Below the pieces are notes generated by a model. It was not told where the DNA came from and did no database searches. It worked only from the letters and a program-made list of their open reading frames with translations. From Gordionus sp. m RMFG-2023 (taxonomy: Eukaryota > Nematomorpha > Gordioida > Chordodea > Parachordodidae), in NCBI RefSeq assembly GCF_954871325.1, contig NC_088778.1:11851882-11915881 (forward strand): a stretch of 64,000 bases of DNA, read 5' to 3'. This document shows, one piece after another, positions 10,501-25,500 of this stretch. The stretch's first letter is position 1; each line of letters starts with the position of its first letter. The position numbers and the translations under genes were made by a program.

Positions 10501-13500
10501 ATTGTTTTAAAAATTTTTTACCCATCCACACATTATTTTGAAAAAAATTTTAACTCATGCTTCCTCATATAAAATTTAAAGATTCCCTTTCTTTCAATTT
10601 TATTAAGCATCTAATAAAAAAATAGATTCATTTTCAGCTTTACACCCCTACAAAAAAGTTTGATAATTTAAGAAATTGCTATATTAAGCATAAAAAAATA
10701 TTCAATTTAATTTAAATTATGGATAAGGATTTTGATAAATAAAATATTCATTGATATTTGTAATTATAATGCAAAAATAATAATGAATCCACATTTTCTG
10801 GATTCAAAAAGGTTCTTCTTTGTTGTAAAAATCTTGCAGCAAATCCTCATTTAGAAACACTAGTTGCTGAAATTGCCAATATTTTTAGCCTTTTTCTTGT
10901 CGTTTCCACTAAAGTAGGATATCCCTTTAAATATCCTCTTCCTGTGAGATTTTTAAATAAAAAGTGAAATAATTATTAATAAATTTTAAAAAGTAAATTA
11001 AATTAATGTATATAAATTGTAAACTAAGGTAGGTAACAGAATCTTGCTAAATTATACAAATCAAACTCGTTTCTTTAAGATTTATATATTTTATTTAATT
11101 AGATACTGTTCTTAACCTCATCTCACATCATTTGTGGTTTACTTTTGGCCTCTATTTCAAACATTGCATTTGTAATTTAAATCAATTATCTTTGTTTTTG
11201 GAGAAACTGGTAAAATCAGATTTGCACCCATGTAGGGGTGGGACCAATACCAATATAATATTGGTTTACAATACCAATACCAATATAAACCAATATATAT
11301 TTAAATATTGGTATTGCTTTTACAACCAATACCAATTACCTAAATATATTGGTTTTGATATATTGTTTAAATACAATTTTAACCAATACCAATACCAATA
11401 TTAAAAATATCATAATTATTTGGGTTTATCGTGGATAATTATATTGTGGTATTTTTTTTACTTTCATTGCAAAAACTGATTACATCTGTTATTTCTTCCA
11501 AATACTACTGTGATATCAATATTTCTGTTATTTATATTTATAGTTTATTTTTATTATGGAAGTAAATTTTTTACATGATATCTATCAATTTTATCTATTT
11601 ATTTAAATAAATGTAGACCAAATAGAGTTATTAAATATAGATGCTGTTGGTACTAATAATAATAGCGATAAGGAACAAGAAGAATTATCAATATCTAATA
11701 AAAGATGAAATTTAGCAAAAATCTGGGAATTTTATACTACTTGTGATAATAAAAAAAAGGCAATTTTTAATAAATGTAAAAAAAAATATCACTTCCCAAT
11801 TTTGGAACCTCATAACAATGGACATTTGGTCCTCTCCAAATAAAATACCCTTTATGGGCATAACAATTCATTATATTGATAATGATTTTAAATTAATTAA
11901 TCATTTATTAGATTTTATTCCTTTTAAATCAGCACATAATTATATAATTCTGTATTAAAAGTAAAATTTGAAATTGATTTTTTTTGCATTACATTAGACA
12001 ATGCAAGTAATAATTTAGCATTTCTAAAAATTTTAAAACAAAAAGATAATTTTGATAATGTGTGCAAATGCTTTTGCCATATTTTACATTTGGCTGTCAT
12101 GGCTGCATTGGAACCCTTAAATACAACTTTAAAAAAAATAAGAAATTTTTAAAAAATTTTTAAACTTTTTATATCTAAATTTGATAAACTCGAAAAAATA
12201 TATCTTGAAAAAAATCCACACTTAAAATTTCCTCACCCAATTTTGCATATACCAACACGTTGGAATTCAACATACCAAATGCTTGAAAGAGCAATATTGC
12301 TCAAACCCTATTTGACAACATATACCAATCATTTACAAAATACCAATCAAGAAAATTATATTAGTGCCTTAGCTTGGAATAATATAGAAATATACCGAGA
12401 ATTTCTGGAACCATTTAATTTTGCTACAGAGATGGCCTCATGTGCTAATACTCCAACAATTTCAACAATTATTCCTTTTATATTCCAGTATCTTTGAGCA
12501 TGTGGAGAGTTATAATAATAATCCTAGTGCTATTTTAAAGACAGCTTCTTTAGCTGCCTTAACAAAACTTAATAAATACTATAATTATAATACATACCTC
12601 TTTATTATTTCAACAATGATTGACCCAAGATTTAAACTATCAAGTTATTTATTAAAGCATAATAATATGGAAACTCTTATTGGATATCTTACTAATGAAT
12701 ACAATATTTTTAAATAAATAATAACAATTCAGCGGAACTTTCAAATGAAGCACAAAATAACAAAAAATTATCCTTTTATGACAAAATTTATCAGGTGAAA
12801 CCTCATAATAATAACAACTTAGAAATAAGTAAATACGTAGATGAAGCCACAATTTCCAATGATACAAATCCATTAGATTGGTGGAAATTAAATAAAAATA
12901 GATATCCAGTATTATCAAAAATTGCCAGAGATTATCTAGCAATTCCGGCCACCTCATCTAGCTCTGAAAGGGCTTTTTCAGAAGATCGCTATGTTATAAC
13001 AGACCAACGTTGTTCACTAGATGAGCATACTATACAAGCTTGTCTGTGCCTAAAAAGTTGGATGCGCATGCAAGATTCTTCTTAAATACATAAAATTATT
13101 TCCTCTTCTTATATTAAAATTATATCATTCTTTTGCATTATATTTTGTATATAAATAGACAGTTATGTTACATTTTTAGTTTACTTATTTTGCTATGTTC
13201 TTTGTGATAAATAAATTGGTTCAAATACAATACGTTTATTATTGTTGATACAAAAAATGCATGATTAAATCAAAATTTTTTATATTCACATCACCTAATA
13301 AATTCCTAGTTTAAAAAAAGAATTTGAATTCAATAAAATTTTGAGAGTTGGTTCTTAGCATTGATTTTATGGTATCATGATTTTTTTTCCCATGTTTATT
13401 TAAAATTAGAAATTAAGGGTTTTATAATCACTATTTCTATTCTTTTAATTAGTAATTTGAATTTAAACCAATACCAATATAAACCAATAGTTACCAATAT

Positions 13501-16500
13501 AAACCAATACCAATAGCAATACCAATACAAGAAATAGAAAATATTGTTTAAACCAATACCAATATCTTAGACCCAATACCAATACAATATTTTGTTAATA
13601 TTGGGTTTTTACTATTGGTTCCCAGCCCTACACCCATGTCTATATTATATTCTTCCACGCAAATTAAATCCAACATGTTTTCGACATTTTTTTTTTCATT
13701 AATTTCTTCCGGCGACAGTAGGAACTTTGGTATTAATATAATTTTATGGAACATATTTCTTTATATTTTAAATAACAAATAAAAGTTAAATTTCCATTGT
13801 TTAAATTTTTTTAACCCGTTGTCCCATTCCATTGTAAATTTATAATTAATATTTCATATAAACCAATTTTCCCATATATATTTCGAAAAAATGGATTTGC
13901 TCATCTAAAATAAAATTATAAAGTGGTTCTTTTTTTATTATTAAAAAATAATAATATGTAAATATATCTGTTTTATAAAGATAAATAAATATTGTTTTTT
14001 TTAAATTTAGATGCACATGTTAGTTATTAATATTCGTATTATAAATTTTAATTTATTTTGAAATAACATCAAATATTTTTGAATTGATGCTAAAATTTAA
14101 CCTCGTAATCTTAATTATCCAAATATATTTTTTAGATTTTTATTATCAAAACTAATAAAAAATAAAATAGATCTTAAAACCAGAGTACTGGATTAAAAGT
14201 TCTAGGAACAGAACTTTGAGTATCCTACCCGTTTTTATTAAAATTGGATGTAACTCTTTAATTTTATTTTATTAAATTCAATTGAATAAAACCTCAAAAT
14301 AGTAAAACAAAAACTAAAGTCATGGCAAAATATTTTATCTCTCTGAATTTTATTTGGTCACAGGTCCAAATGGAGGTTTTGCAAAATTTTTTAAAAGTTT
14401 GGTCTCTTTTTTTAATATCGAGTTTTTTCCGCTATTTTATTTTATTGTTCCGGGTTTTAACTTTTCACTATTTTTAATAAACTTCTTTAAGATAAATGTA
14501 TAATATATTTTAATACCAAATTGATTCGATAAAATTTGATAAGTTAAATCATTGAAAAGTCACCAATATCGCTTGTTTTTGTTTATACATATCCTTATTG
14601 ATTTAGAAATTATTATTTTTCTTGACAAGAAATTAGGACTATGTCGATACACAAATTTTGCACGATTCTTTATTTTACAATCAGATATTTACATTGATTT
14701 TTATTTTACCTATCTATCTTATAAATATAATTGTAAAAAATGAATATTTTCTGTACATAAAAAATAACTAACCCACTTTGAAATTTACCGTTTTCCAGGG
14801 TCAAAATTTAAGACATTTGATGCATTATAACGAGTGATTACGTGTATTTAAAATATGACAAAAAATACAATTATTATTTCAAATCGGATCTATTTTTTAA
14901 ATCCGATTCGATTCTCGATATCTAATATCAGCACACTCCGAACTAGGCCTACAAAAAAACGAATTTGAATCGAATAATTTATTATTCATATTTATACAAT
15001 AAAATCATTATTCGATTCGATTCGAAAATTTTTCTAAAGCTTATAAAAGATATATAATTTTTTGCAAAATAAATTATAAACACAGCTAATGTTTTAATCA
15101 TTAGCATATATATAACAGAAAATAAACGAAATAAAACCCAATGATTTCATATAACATTATCCAAACAATGGCCAAAAATGTTCGATTTTTAGAATTAGAA
15201 TTACTTATAAAAAATATTTAAATTATTTCTTCTATAAATTTATTAAAATTTTCTAAAAATGTACAATAATCTCATTTTATAAACATCAAAATATAATACA
15301 CAAAAAAATGCTAGATCCGAATTTGATAATAACCAGTTTTTTAAGCATAAAGTCTTTCTAATAGTCCTCCTTCAAAGACATTCTATTTTTTATTATCATA
15401 ATTGTTCCTATTGAGAACAACCGCTCACATGAAACCGACGATCCCTGAATTGACAATATATCAGTTGCCATTTTCGATAACACAATAAAACGATCCCCAT
15501 GCAATCTCCACTATTATAGCGGACTTTTTTAGAACTGATTCTTAATTCCTTAAGATATATGTTTCCACCTCACATATTGATGCGATGTTATTCTGCTTGA
15601 AAATTCTATCCATGTTCGACTGTACTATTGCGCTAACTCATGTTATATTGATATTATAATTCATTTTGTATTCATTATATACATCCTTAAATTTTTAATA
15701 GAGTTGTTGTATCTATTATATGATGTTGGTTTCAAAAAATTCCATTTTTAGTTTATGATCTAATATTGTTGATATTATAGTATCAATATTTGTTAAGTTA
15801 TATTAAATCTATTTTCTCAATCGCGCTGATAGCATTTATAAAATTGAGATCTAACGAATTTAAACGATTAACGACTTGTTCATAACACCAAAAATGATTA
15901 AAAAGAAAAGAAAATAATTATATTTTAGTTTACTTTGTTGGGACGTCCCTTTCCATAACTTTATCAGAAAATAAATTATGTATGATTTGATAATAAGAAA
16001 TAAAATAAAATAAACAAAATGATATCCACTAGGAAAATTTTATTACTTCATTTTTATTACACTTACACTAAAATATTTACGAAAAATTAGGAATATTTAT
16101 TAATAAATCATTTCGAATAATACGAATAGCACAATTATTCGATTCGAAATACGAATTGAATCGAATTTCGAATAACAAATAATTCGTTTTAGGCCTACTC
16201 CTAACAAGTACGCTTTGGGAAGTACTAATATAACTCATGTAGGTAGACTATTTTTAAACCATTATTTTTAAAAATTGAAAACAAAACTGTTATTGATTCA
16301 AAACACAAAATAACTATCTTCAAATAACAAATATTTACAAAAGTATATTTCACCTTCAATAAAAGTAACACTGTGTAGTTTTGTAAAAAAATTTAAAGTC
16401 GCAATATAACTGAGTTCTATCTAACAAGTCCTTGCAAACGGATGGGGAAGGGGGACGAAATATTTATGTTTTTTACAACTTCCTAAAAATGAACTATACC

Positions 16501-19500
16501 TTATCTAAAAAAATGATATTTGCTTTGATTCATTAATAACCCCCGCTAAGTTGTACCGCATCTATTTTCTACTTAATTTAATGTAAGAGAATATTTGCCA
16601 CTTATTCATATAAAACTATCCTCGTCTTAAAATCTTTTAACTATGATAAACGTAAAATGTTTCTTAAATACATTCAGATTACTTAAGGCTCAAATTAGTC
16701 TAATTATTGGTAAATAAATTAAATATTACTTTGAAATAATTTTTTTTATTCACAGTATAATAAAATTATTTTCTCATAATCGCTCAGCCCGCCATGCACG
16801 ACATGATTCGTCGAGATTCGTTCTGCTCGCCTGAGGTTGGTATATTCTTGGCCGTGCGGGAATGGGCCCGGTCCAATCCAGAACTCGACCCGACACCTGT
16901 TCTTTCAGCCGTCAGATGCCCGCTCATGTCACTACGAGAGTTGGTCGATTGCGTCCGACCAACCGGACTCGTGCCGGCTGATACCCTGCTCGACGCTATA
17001 CGCGAAAAGTTGGAGAAACGTAATTGCGAACTTAGTTTCAGGGGATTATTAGGTATATTAGATATAATATGAAAAAATAAATATGAATAATTTTAAGGCA
17101 GAGAATCGACTTTTGGCGCTCTCTAATAAGCGATTTCTTATAATATGGCTAAAAACCATATCGTTTAATATATTTTTATATCCTTTAATACTATTTTTCT
17201 CTAATTAGTTCCCCATATAATAATATTCTTCCAAAATCTCAAATATTTGGCATCGAAGTATGACTCATGATCCGTTCTTATTAAATAATTTATAAATAGC
17301 GGCCGGTATTAGGGGGCGTATAACCACCTGAAAATTTTGAAGCGCTTCCATTTTTTTAGCTAATTTTATATAGAATTTCTGCTAATTTCGAAAATTAAAT
17401 TTTATACAAGATTGCTTATATATCATTTTTTCCCTTACTCCAAAGTTCCCGAAGAAAACGTAGCCACTTTTAGGCATGGAGCTCACGTTATTCTAGGCGA
17501 AAAGCGTAACGCGCTTTTAGACGGTGATACTCAAAATTATGATTTGGATCGAGGATTTACTCGTCATCCCATTGAAGACCCTAGTCCCTTAATTGTGACT
17601 ACCGTAGCATCTCCTATCGCCAGTACCAATGGGTATAAATATTGTATAGTTTTTAAGTGGAGATAGTGGTGGGAGGGGGGGGGGGTATAAATTATCTATA
17701 GATAGTAAAGGATGGATGATTATCATTAAATAGAAAAATAATGAAAAATTTAATTATAAAAATTAAATAAAGGATTTAGAATAAAATTAGACCAGGTGTC
17801 TTGATTGACTACCAAATATAAACTTATAGTTTTTTTTAACTCAATGTTGATAGGAATTTTCTTGATAAAACGTTTAAAAAAACATATACTATACTATAAA
17901 ATATATAAAATTCGACGCTTATTTTTGTTTTAGTCTTGCTGTTAAACCTTTGGATTTTTCCAATTGAATAAGACCAAACATATGTGCCAAAAAGAGTATT
18001 TATTTTTTGGTATAAAAACTCCTTCTTTGCTTTACTCTTTTTTGTTTTTATTAATAATTTTGAAATCAATTAGCAATCACCTTCACCACACAGACAATAA
18101 ATTATTGAGTTAGATATAAAGAATCTTGAGGACTGCCAAAAATTGATATATTGAGTAGATTTCACGGATTCGCAAATTGGGCCCAAAGTTCAAAAGAGCG
18201 TTATCACTGTTTTATATTTGATATATAATCTTAACCCTGTATTGCATGTACTCTGTTAGAATAATTTTTTTTTGGCAAACTAGATACTATTGATAATCTC
18301 ATGGCTCACTTTTTTAAAAAAAATTCTAAATTTCTTAGAAGATGAACGGTATGTGGATTTAAATACACATTATGCAATTAAGGATACAAATTTCAATTAT
18401 TTCCACAATAATTTTTATTGTACTTTAAACTATAAATATATAAAATTTTATTTAAATACAACAAATATTAAAGGTTTAAACATTTTAATTTTCATGAAAA
18501 TCTATAAAACAATTATTTGTGGGCGTAAAACATAAATATACACCACATTTTTTGCAAGATACTTTTGTTATAAATAAGCATCCTGGCATTTTACATCTAC
18601 CCTTCTTATCATTATATTTTGGCCAATGAGCCGTGAGGTCTTTCCTAACCTCTTCAAGTGGTAAATATTAGGCTGGTCCTTTTTCACATTTTTCCCGATA
18701 ACCAGTTTGAACTGATTTTCGTTTTGGTATATTGTTTGAAGTGCATTTGCCATATTTGCAAAGGACTTCCGCCAATGAAATTTTGAAATTTAATCGATCC
18801 TTGCGTGCTATTGATATACTATTACAATCACGTTTATATAGCAACCATGAATTTATAAGTAACATGTCAAACATATGAAATAAAATTCTATGGTACCATT
18901 TTCTTGATTTCGTATGAATTCTATATAAGGAAAGTAAAGAATCCATGAGATCTACACCTACCATTGATTTATTATCAAAAAATCCTCGCCTTTTTTTTAA
19001 ACTCCTTATCTGTTGGGAAGTTTATATTTGGAAGTCGATTACCTCTGACCGTGGCCGCGCAAAATATCCCTCTTTGAGCGAGTACGACTAGCAAATTTGG
19101 GGAACTAAACCAGTTATCAAAAAATAATTTATAATTAATTTGCTGCGGTATATAAGAAATTAAACGGAGCACAGCATTGCCACTTGCTCCAACATCAGGC
19201 AATCCTTCCGCTGCTAGTATTTACCCAGAATATATTTCAAAATTATGCAGAAGGCCATCATCTCCGCATATTAGAAATACTTTATAGCCCCATTTTTTGG
19301 GCTTTTGAAGGTTATATTGTTTCAACCTGCTTATCCCTTTGTATGGAATAATTTGCTCATCTACGCAAATGTTTTCGTTTATCGATAAAGATTTTAGTAT
19401 GTTATTGGTTAGAGTTATTAGGGGTCTAATTTTATGTAGTGGGTCATGGCCTTCACTTCCAAGTGGAATTCCAAATTATTTTTTTCCTAGTTCATTATTG

Positions 19501-22500
19501 ATATTTTCTTTTTCTTCCGAATCATCTGTCTCATTGAAATCTATATATTTATAGATTATATAAGAGCATAAATTTTAAATATACCTAAATCATTATTTTG
19601 TGTTGATAGAAACTCCTCATCAGACGTTTCACTTAAATTTGAATCTTCACTATCATTAGGTATGTCACCACAATTCATAATTCTAAAAATATAAAACTCA
19701 AATAAAATACCTTATTTGCATAATGTGTCTTAAAAACCACGTATGATTATTACAAAATATAATTATCAAAAATAATAAATATATATAAAATAATTTCATA
19801 AACATTTATTTTTATTTATTCATCTAATTTTAATGTTTTGAAATTTGTCAAATATATTATTTTTCCTTTTTCGATGGGTAGAAAATTGAGAAGAAAAATT
19901 TTATAAAAAAAATAGCCATTTTCAAAAATAGGGTTTATTAAAATGCGAAATTAAAAATAAATAATAGATTACGTGGCTCAAATTAAAATTCCAATCGAAG
20001 ATATAGAATATGGCTTCAAATATACACCATGCAATTGATTTAAAATTTATTTATAAGATATTTATTATACAATTTGTAGTATGTGGAATGAGATACACAG
20101 TATGCAATACAGGGTTAAATTAATGGATGTAAGTGTGATCTTAAAGTTTTCGTAAAAGTATAGAAAAAAATAATATTGTAAATGTGAAGGCGTTAAAGGG
20201 GAAGTATCATTGGTGGGATATTATATTTGCGAATATAAATGGGTGGGGGTTAATATGTATGTTCTGGAAATATTAATCTCCTCTTTGAAAATAGAATATA
20301 GAGCACGCCATAGCAGAGACAGTTTTGTAATATACTTAATTTTCCTTTTAGAATTAGAATGGGTCGTATTTGTAAATATCAAGTTTATTTAACTACACCA
20401 TTTTTATGGATGTAATTATTATTTAAAGATATACGTGCCACAATTAGTTAAGAATTTAATTTATTCCCCCGAACACGTTATAATTTATTAATACAAAATT
20501 GACATTTAGTCTCCATTAGGACTGGGCTGATCCACATATTTTTCGTTGATCGATATTACTAAAAAACCGATCCGATATTTATATTGAATGTTTGTTACCA
20601 TCTATTTTTGAATCAATATCATAAAAATATCAATATTTTCTATTTTTAAAAATGAACTAACTTTCACGAATTATTAAATATATTTCTTTTTTTTATTCTC
20701 CAAAGGTTATTAATCTCATTAAAAAATATTTACAATATTTATAGGTGGTGGTGTTGTTAAACATCTCCATTTAGCCTATTTTTAAAAAGGACTAAATCAA
20801 GATTTTAGCACGTTTGCCAATCCAATCTTTTTTGCCTTCTGTGAGCAAAATCACTTGATTAATTTACTTTTTAAACGTAATCTTTAGATAAACGTTTTTA
20901 AAAATTGGTTAAATCAAGCCGTTTAATAACACTAGCTGAATTTGACTCGTTCGTTAGATATTTTAAAATCCTTTTCTTGTTTCATATAATATAACAAAAA
21001 ATAATGAAAAATTTTTAACTATTTTTTTAAACATTACAACAAATAATTTGTATTTTAGTTCCTTTCATTTATTTATTATTATGATATTATAAAATAAATA
21101 AAAAATATGATTATATATACCAGAGACCTGCAACCCCTGCTCGGGTACACGGGCTAGGCCATATTAAAATTTTTTAAATACCCGGGCCGTTCTAAAACCT
21201 AATATTTTGAATCGCTATTATTAGCTGTAAAAAATATATATAATATATTTTAAACCAGGCCGGGCCGTGCAAATGGTACCTCTGCAGGTCTTTGATATAT
21301 ACAATAATAAAATAAGCAAAAACAATTTTAAAAAAAATCGGTCCCACCCCATTTTTTTTGAAAACGTTAAATATTGGCGCCGATCCGATATTTAATATAA
21401 GCACCCTTGTTCATCGAGAACCAAAATCCACCTATTTCTAAAGACTTGAACCTGTTCCTTCCACTCCGCATTAGATTTAACCAGGCCAGATCCTTTAAAA
21501 GGATCGGACCTACCAGACCGGTGCCCATTAATTTTCGAAGCCAGTTGAACCTGCTAAAACCGATCGACGATGCAAGATAAGGATAACTATATGTCTATTT
21601 TTAAATTTAAATGTTTATGTTACACGATTGATTATAATGGCGTGGCTTAAATAATGACAGAGCTATCGCAAGCCCTACTGCTACTCCATCCGGAATTGTA
21701 ATTAAACTCGGAACCCAATGCATTATTAATCACATCAAAATTTTATTGTGGGATAAAGATCAGCGGTAACATTACATATAATCTTAATTCCACTTTACAA
21801 AATATTATAACTGTATTATGTAAAAATTAATTTAAACACAATTAAATTTAGATAATTCTCTAGATTTATTTGCAATTATAATGTTAGGTTGGTAAATTAC
21901 ATTTTAAATAGTATTAGAAAATGTGAACTCTTGTCATAAATTTTTTTAAATTTAAGGTTAGGTTGAGAAATTAGATTTTTTGAAATAGTATTATTGTAGC
22001 TTCTTATATCAGATTTGTATAAACAAATAGTATTAGAAAATGTGAACTATTGTCTTTACTTTTTTTTAAATTTAGGGTTAGGTTGAGAAATTAGATTTTT
22101 TGAAATAGTATTAGTGTAGTTTCTTATATCAGATTTGTATAAACAAATAGTATTTTAGGTGTTTATATCAATTTAAAATATGCAGAGCCTATTCTTATTA
22201 TATCGAAACATCAGTGGACCAAGCTGATTGGGTCAGAGTAGTCGATCATTCCCAATATCTCTGTAGATCTTGGCAAAATTTATATTTTTCTCCCAGGGTT
22301 GTTAGGTTTATTTATTTACATTTTTTAGATATATATATACTGTAATATCATCATCATTTATTATTCAAATTCCTATCAAATTATATAATAATAAAAATAA
22401 ATTTTATAAAAAATAAAAAAACAACAATTTAATACATATCATATACTATATTTAAATCTTGTAATTATCCTACAATACAATATTACAAATATAATTTAAC

Positions 22501-25500
22501 ATATAAAGTTCATTTTATAAAATATTTATATATAATTTTTTTAAAAAAAAGGTTTATTAGGATAGTTGGCACTCATAATACAGTGAATAGGGTATTTCAT
22601 ATCATCCACTTCGAAGCTATGTACACATGCAAACCTTATAAATTGGTAGATGGACTCGTGTGTAAGTTATATTGATCTCAATACATTTTATTATCATAAT
22701 AAAAATAATCTTTTAAAAATATATATTTTTTTTAGGAGTACTATTTATTGTTAATGTAACTCATAAATTTTTCCAGAATTTTCCTTAGTTTGGAGAGGGA
22801 TTTTGGGTGGCCTTTCAACCCCATATTTTATTGAAACTGAATTTCCCCCTTGACACGTTTGTGATGTTATAATAGTTACTTGGAGGAACTTTAAATATAA
22901 TTAGGTACATTTGAAAAGATAACTTTGGCCTGTAACTAGGTATATTTTTGGACATGATTATAAATATAAATTTATTTTTTAAAAAGTAAAAGTTCAATAT
23001 AAATATTTTATTATGAATATATCCTTATTCATTAACAATTTTAATTAATCTTTTTCAATTAAAGTTTAAACATAAATCTAATTTGTGATTGCATTCTTCG
23101 CCAATATTAACATTTAGAAAATCAAAAATTTACTATTATTAACCTTAACTATACTATAACAGGTAATAACTATTAAGTTACTTTTTTCTAAGAATAATTG
23201 TGAGATCATTTGTGTTCCAGGATATTTTATTTTTATAACACATTTCTACTACGCAAACAAATGCAGGCCCGAACGAAAACGTCGCTGCTCTCGCCGGTAG
23301 CGCATGCGTTATAGAGGGCGTTAGCAGGTGCCGGAACGCTCTCATAAACGGAGACATTAAAAATTACGATTGGGATAGTGGCTACACTTGCCACCAATTG
23401 GGTAGCGGGTGCATCGTTATTCAACTGGCTCAACCATTTTACGTCTCTTCCTTCAGGTAAAGAAAATAATGGAAGAGTAGAAAGGAAGGAAAAGGAAATA
23501 AGCAGGCAATATTATGAATCGCCGATTTTGTTGATTGGTTTTTACTACAATTCTCTTTTTACATGAAAGAATTGTCATCCTGATTTTCGAAATCTATAAA
23601 CAATTAATCAGGCCCTACGACATATCTTTCAACCTTAAATTAAAAAAATTTGCAAGCAGAAAATGTTAAATTTAATTTTAGAAATTTTGTAAATTATAAG
23701 AGATTATGGAAGTTAAAGGCTAAAATCGGTAAAACTTCGCATTTAGATTCTGCATTCTGGGTTTTATTTAAAATTTTATACTATCAACCAGTAGCTGGAA
23801 CCCGATGGATTCTATGAACCAAAACCTTTGAGCCCTCTTTTAAAATTTATGGGAACCTTTATAATTTTATAAAAATAAGATTACTCCTATGGGACTGCGA
23901 CGACAGAAGCTACAAATACCACATTCAAACGTCTATTGACCAAGTTAACTGGGAAATGGTGGTAGATAAAAGTAACGAACCTTGTAAATCTTGGCAAAAT
24001 TTGAACTTCAAACCCAGACCAGTCATATTTATAAGGATAGAAGGCACACATAATACAGCTAACGAGGTTGGATTATGTAACTATTTTATCCAATTACCTG
24101 TCATTTTAAAATTTAATTAATGTTTCATATTTGTTTTAAACGAATTTAGGAAAATAATTCCCCAGAAAAAAAAACCCCGGTTTTTAAGATATTAAAAATT
24201 ACAAAATTAATAAAATAGAATAAAAAATACCCTATAAATGTATGCATGGAATAAAAATCCTCAAATAATATATTTAAAAATTTTAAGAAAATCAATTCCG
24301 GAGAATTATTTTCTAAGAATTATTATTGGGGATTTTTATTCCGGAGAATTATTTTTTACCGTTTTAAACAGATACATAAATATTATTTTATTTTTTAAAT
24401 TGGTTAATAATTTAATTATTGATAAAATGTTTTTGAATAAAGCAGAGCTTGAAAAAAAAATTTAATTTTTGATTTCATCTTGAGAGGTTATTTATCTTTT
24501 GAAATTCTAAAATCTCTTTTGGAAATTTTTTTCAGAACATGCACCCAAAAATGTTTTTGTTTTTAGTTCCAGCTATTATCACGCATGTTAACGATGTCGG
24601 TATATGACCCCTATTATGATAAATTATTTTAAGAATTTGGACCAAGGCCTGGTGTGGTCTAGTGAGATAGGCGAAAGCTTGATTTTAATTAAGGTTTTGC
24701 TCCAAAAATTGAATGCAAAATTTCACAATTATAAAATTAGTGGAGAAACCATTTTTTTATCTCTAGTTGAATTTAATTTAAAGATATAGATTAAATACAT
24801 TTTTATAAAATTAAATACAACAGAAATTACTTTTGTCCCAATCCTACGGAAATTCGAAGTGTAAATTAATTTTAATAAAAAAAAGAGAAGAAAAAACATT
24901 AATTTTACATTAATTAGCCAGACTCGATTTACCCGAGCCCCACCCGACTTTTTTCCCCTATTTTCTGAGCTCTAATATAGGTTAGGTTTATATTTAATGG
25001 ACTTATAAATCGTCTAAAATAACTTTTCAGTAAGGGCTATTTTCTGACGCTGGTTGCATGTACAGGGATTAGCCAATACAGATTTAAAAAATATATTTTA
25101 CACAAGTTTTTTGCCTAATTTTTTTTAACCTTCCGGCTTGAAATTATTTCATTAAAATAAAAATAATGAATTTGCATTATTGAAGATTAACCCGGAATTG
25201 CATAGTCCCATTTTCTTTTTATATTATATTGCATATATATTCCATTCAAAATTTTACTAGGTGTTCCACTGTGTTCATTTTGAGTGTCCTAACACTTTGA
25301 TGCTGGAAGTGTTACCTCCATCTCAATTACTCCCAGGAATCAATGTCTATAATACATCTTCCGCTTTACTCCCTTCAGATAATTACTCATCCTTGATACG
25401 TAATATAAGAAATTCCGTTACTATGGCTGATACGAACGTGGGATTAAACGACCACTTTAATCATAGTATGCAATCGCAAAATACGTTCACACCTTCCCCC

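Larger units (their letters stand above)
20517..21408. mobile_element. Old hAT remnant with two nested MITEs
   Basis: The left end TAGGACTGGGCTGATCCACA and the right end (GGCGCCGATCCGATATTTAA then GCACCC) match the subterminal regions of the hAT family at 2900 and 26807. Terminal bases have diverged and no target duplication is visible. Two other MITEs are inserted within it (20749-20934 and 21121-21294). Confidence 0.6.

Noticed and set aside
11132-11404. Open frame rich in Asn/Thr/Tyr repeats
   Set aside because: It is a translation of the ACCAATA subterminal repeats of the hAT element.
12652-12957. Minus-strand 101-codon open frame
   Set aside because: Antisense shadow of the hAT transposase C-terminal region.
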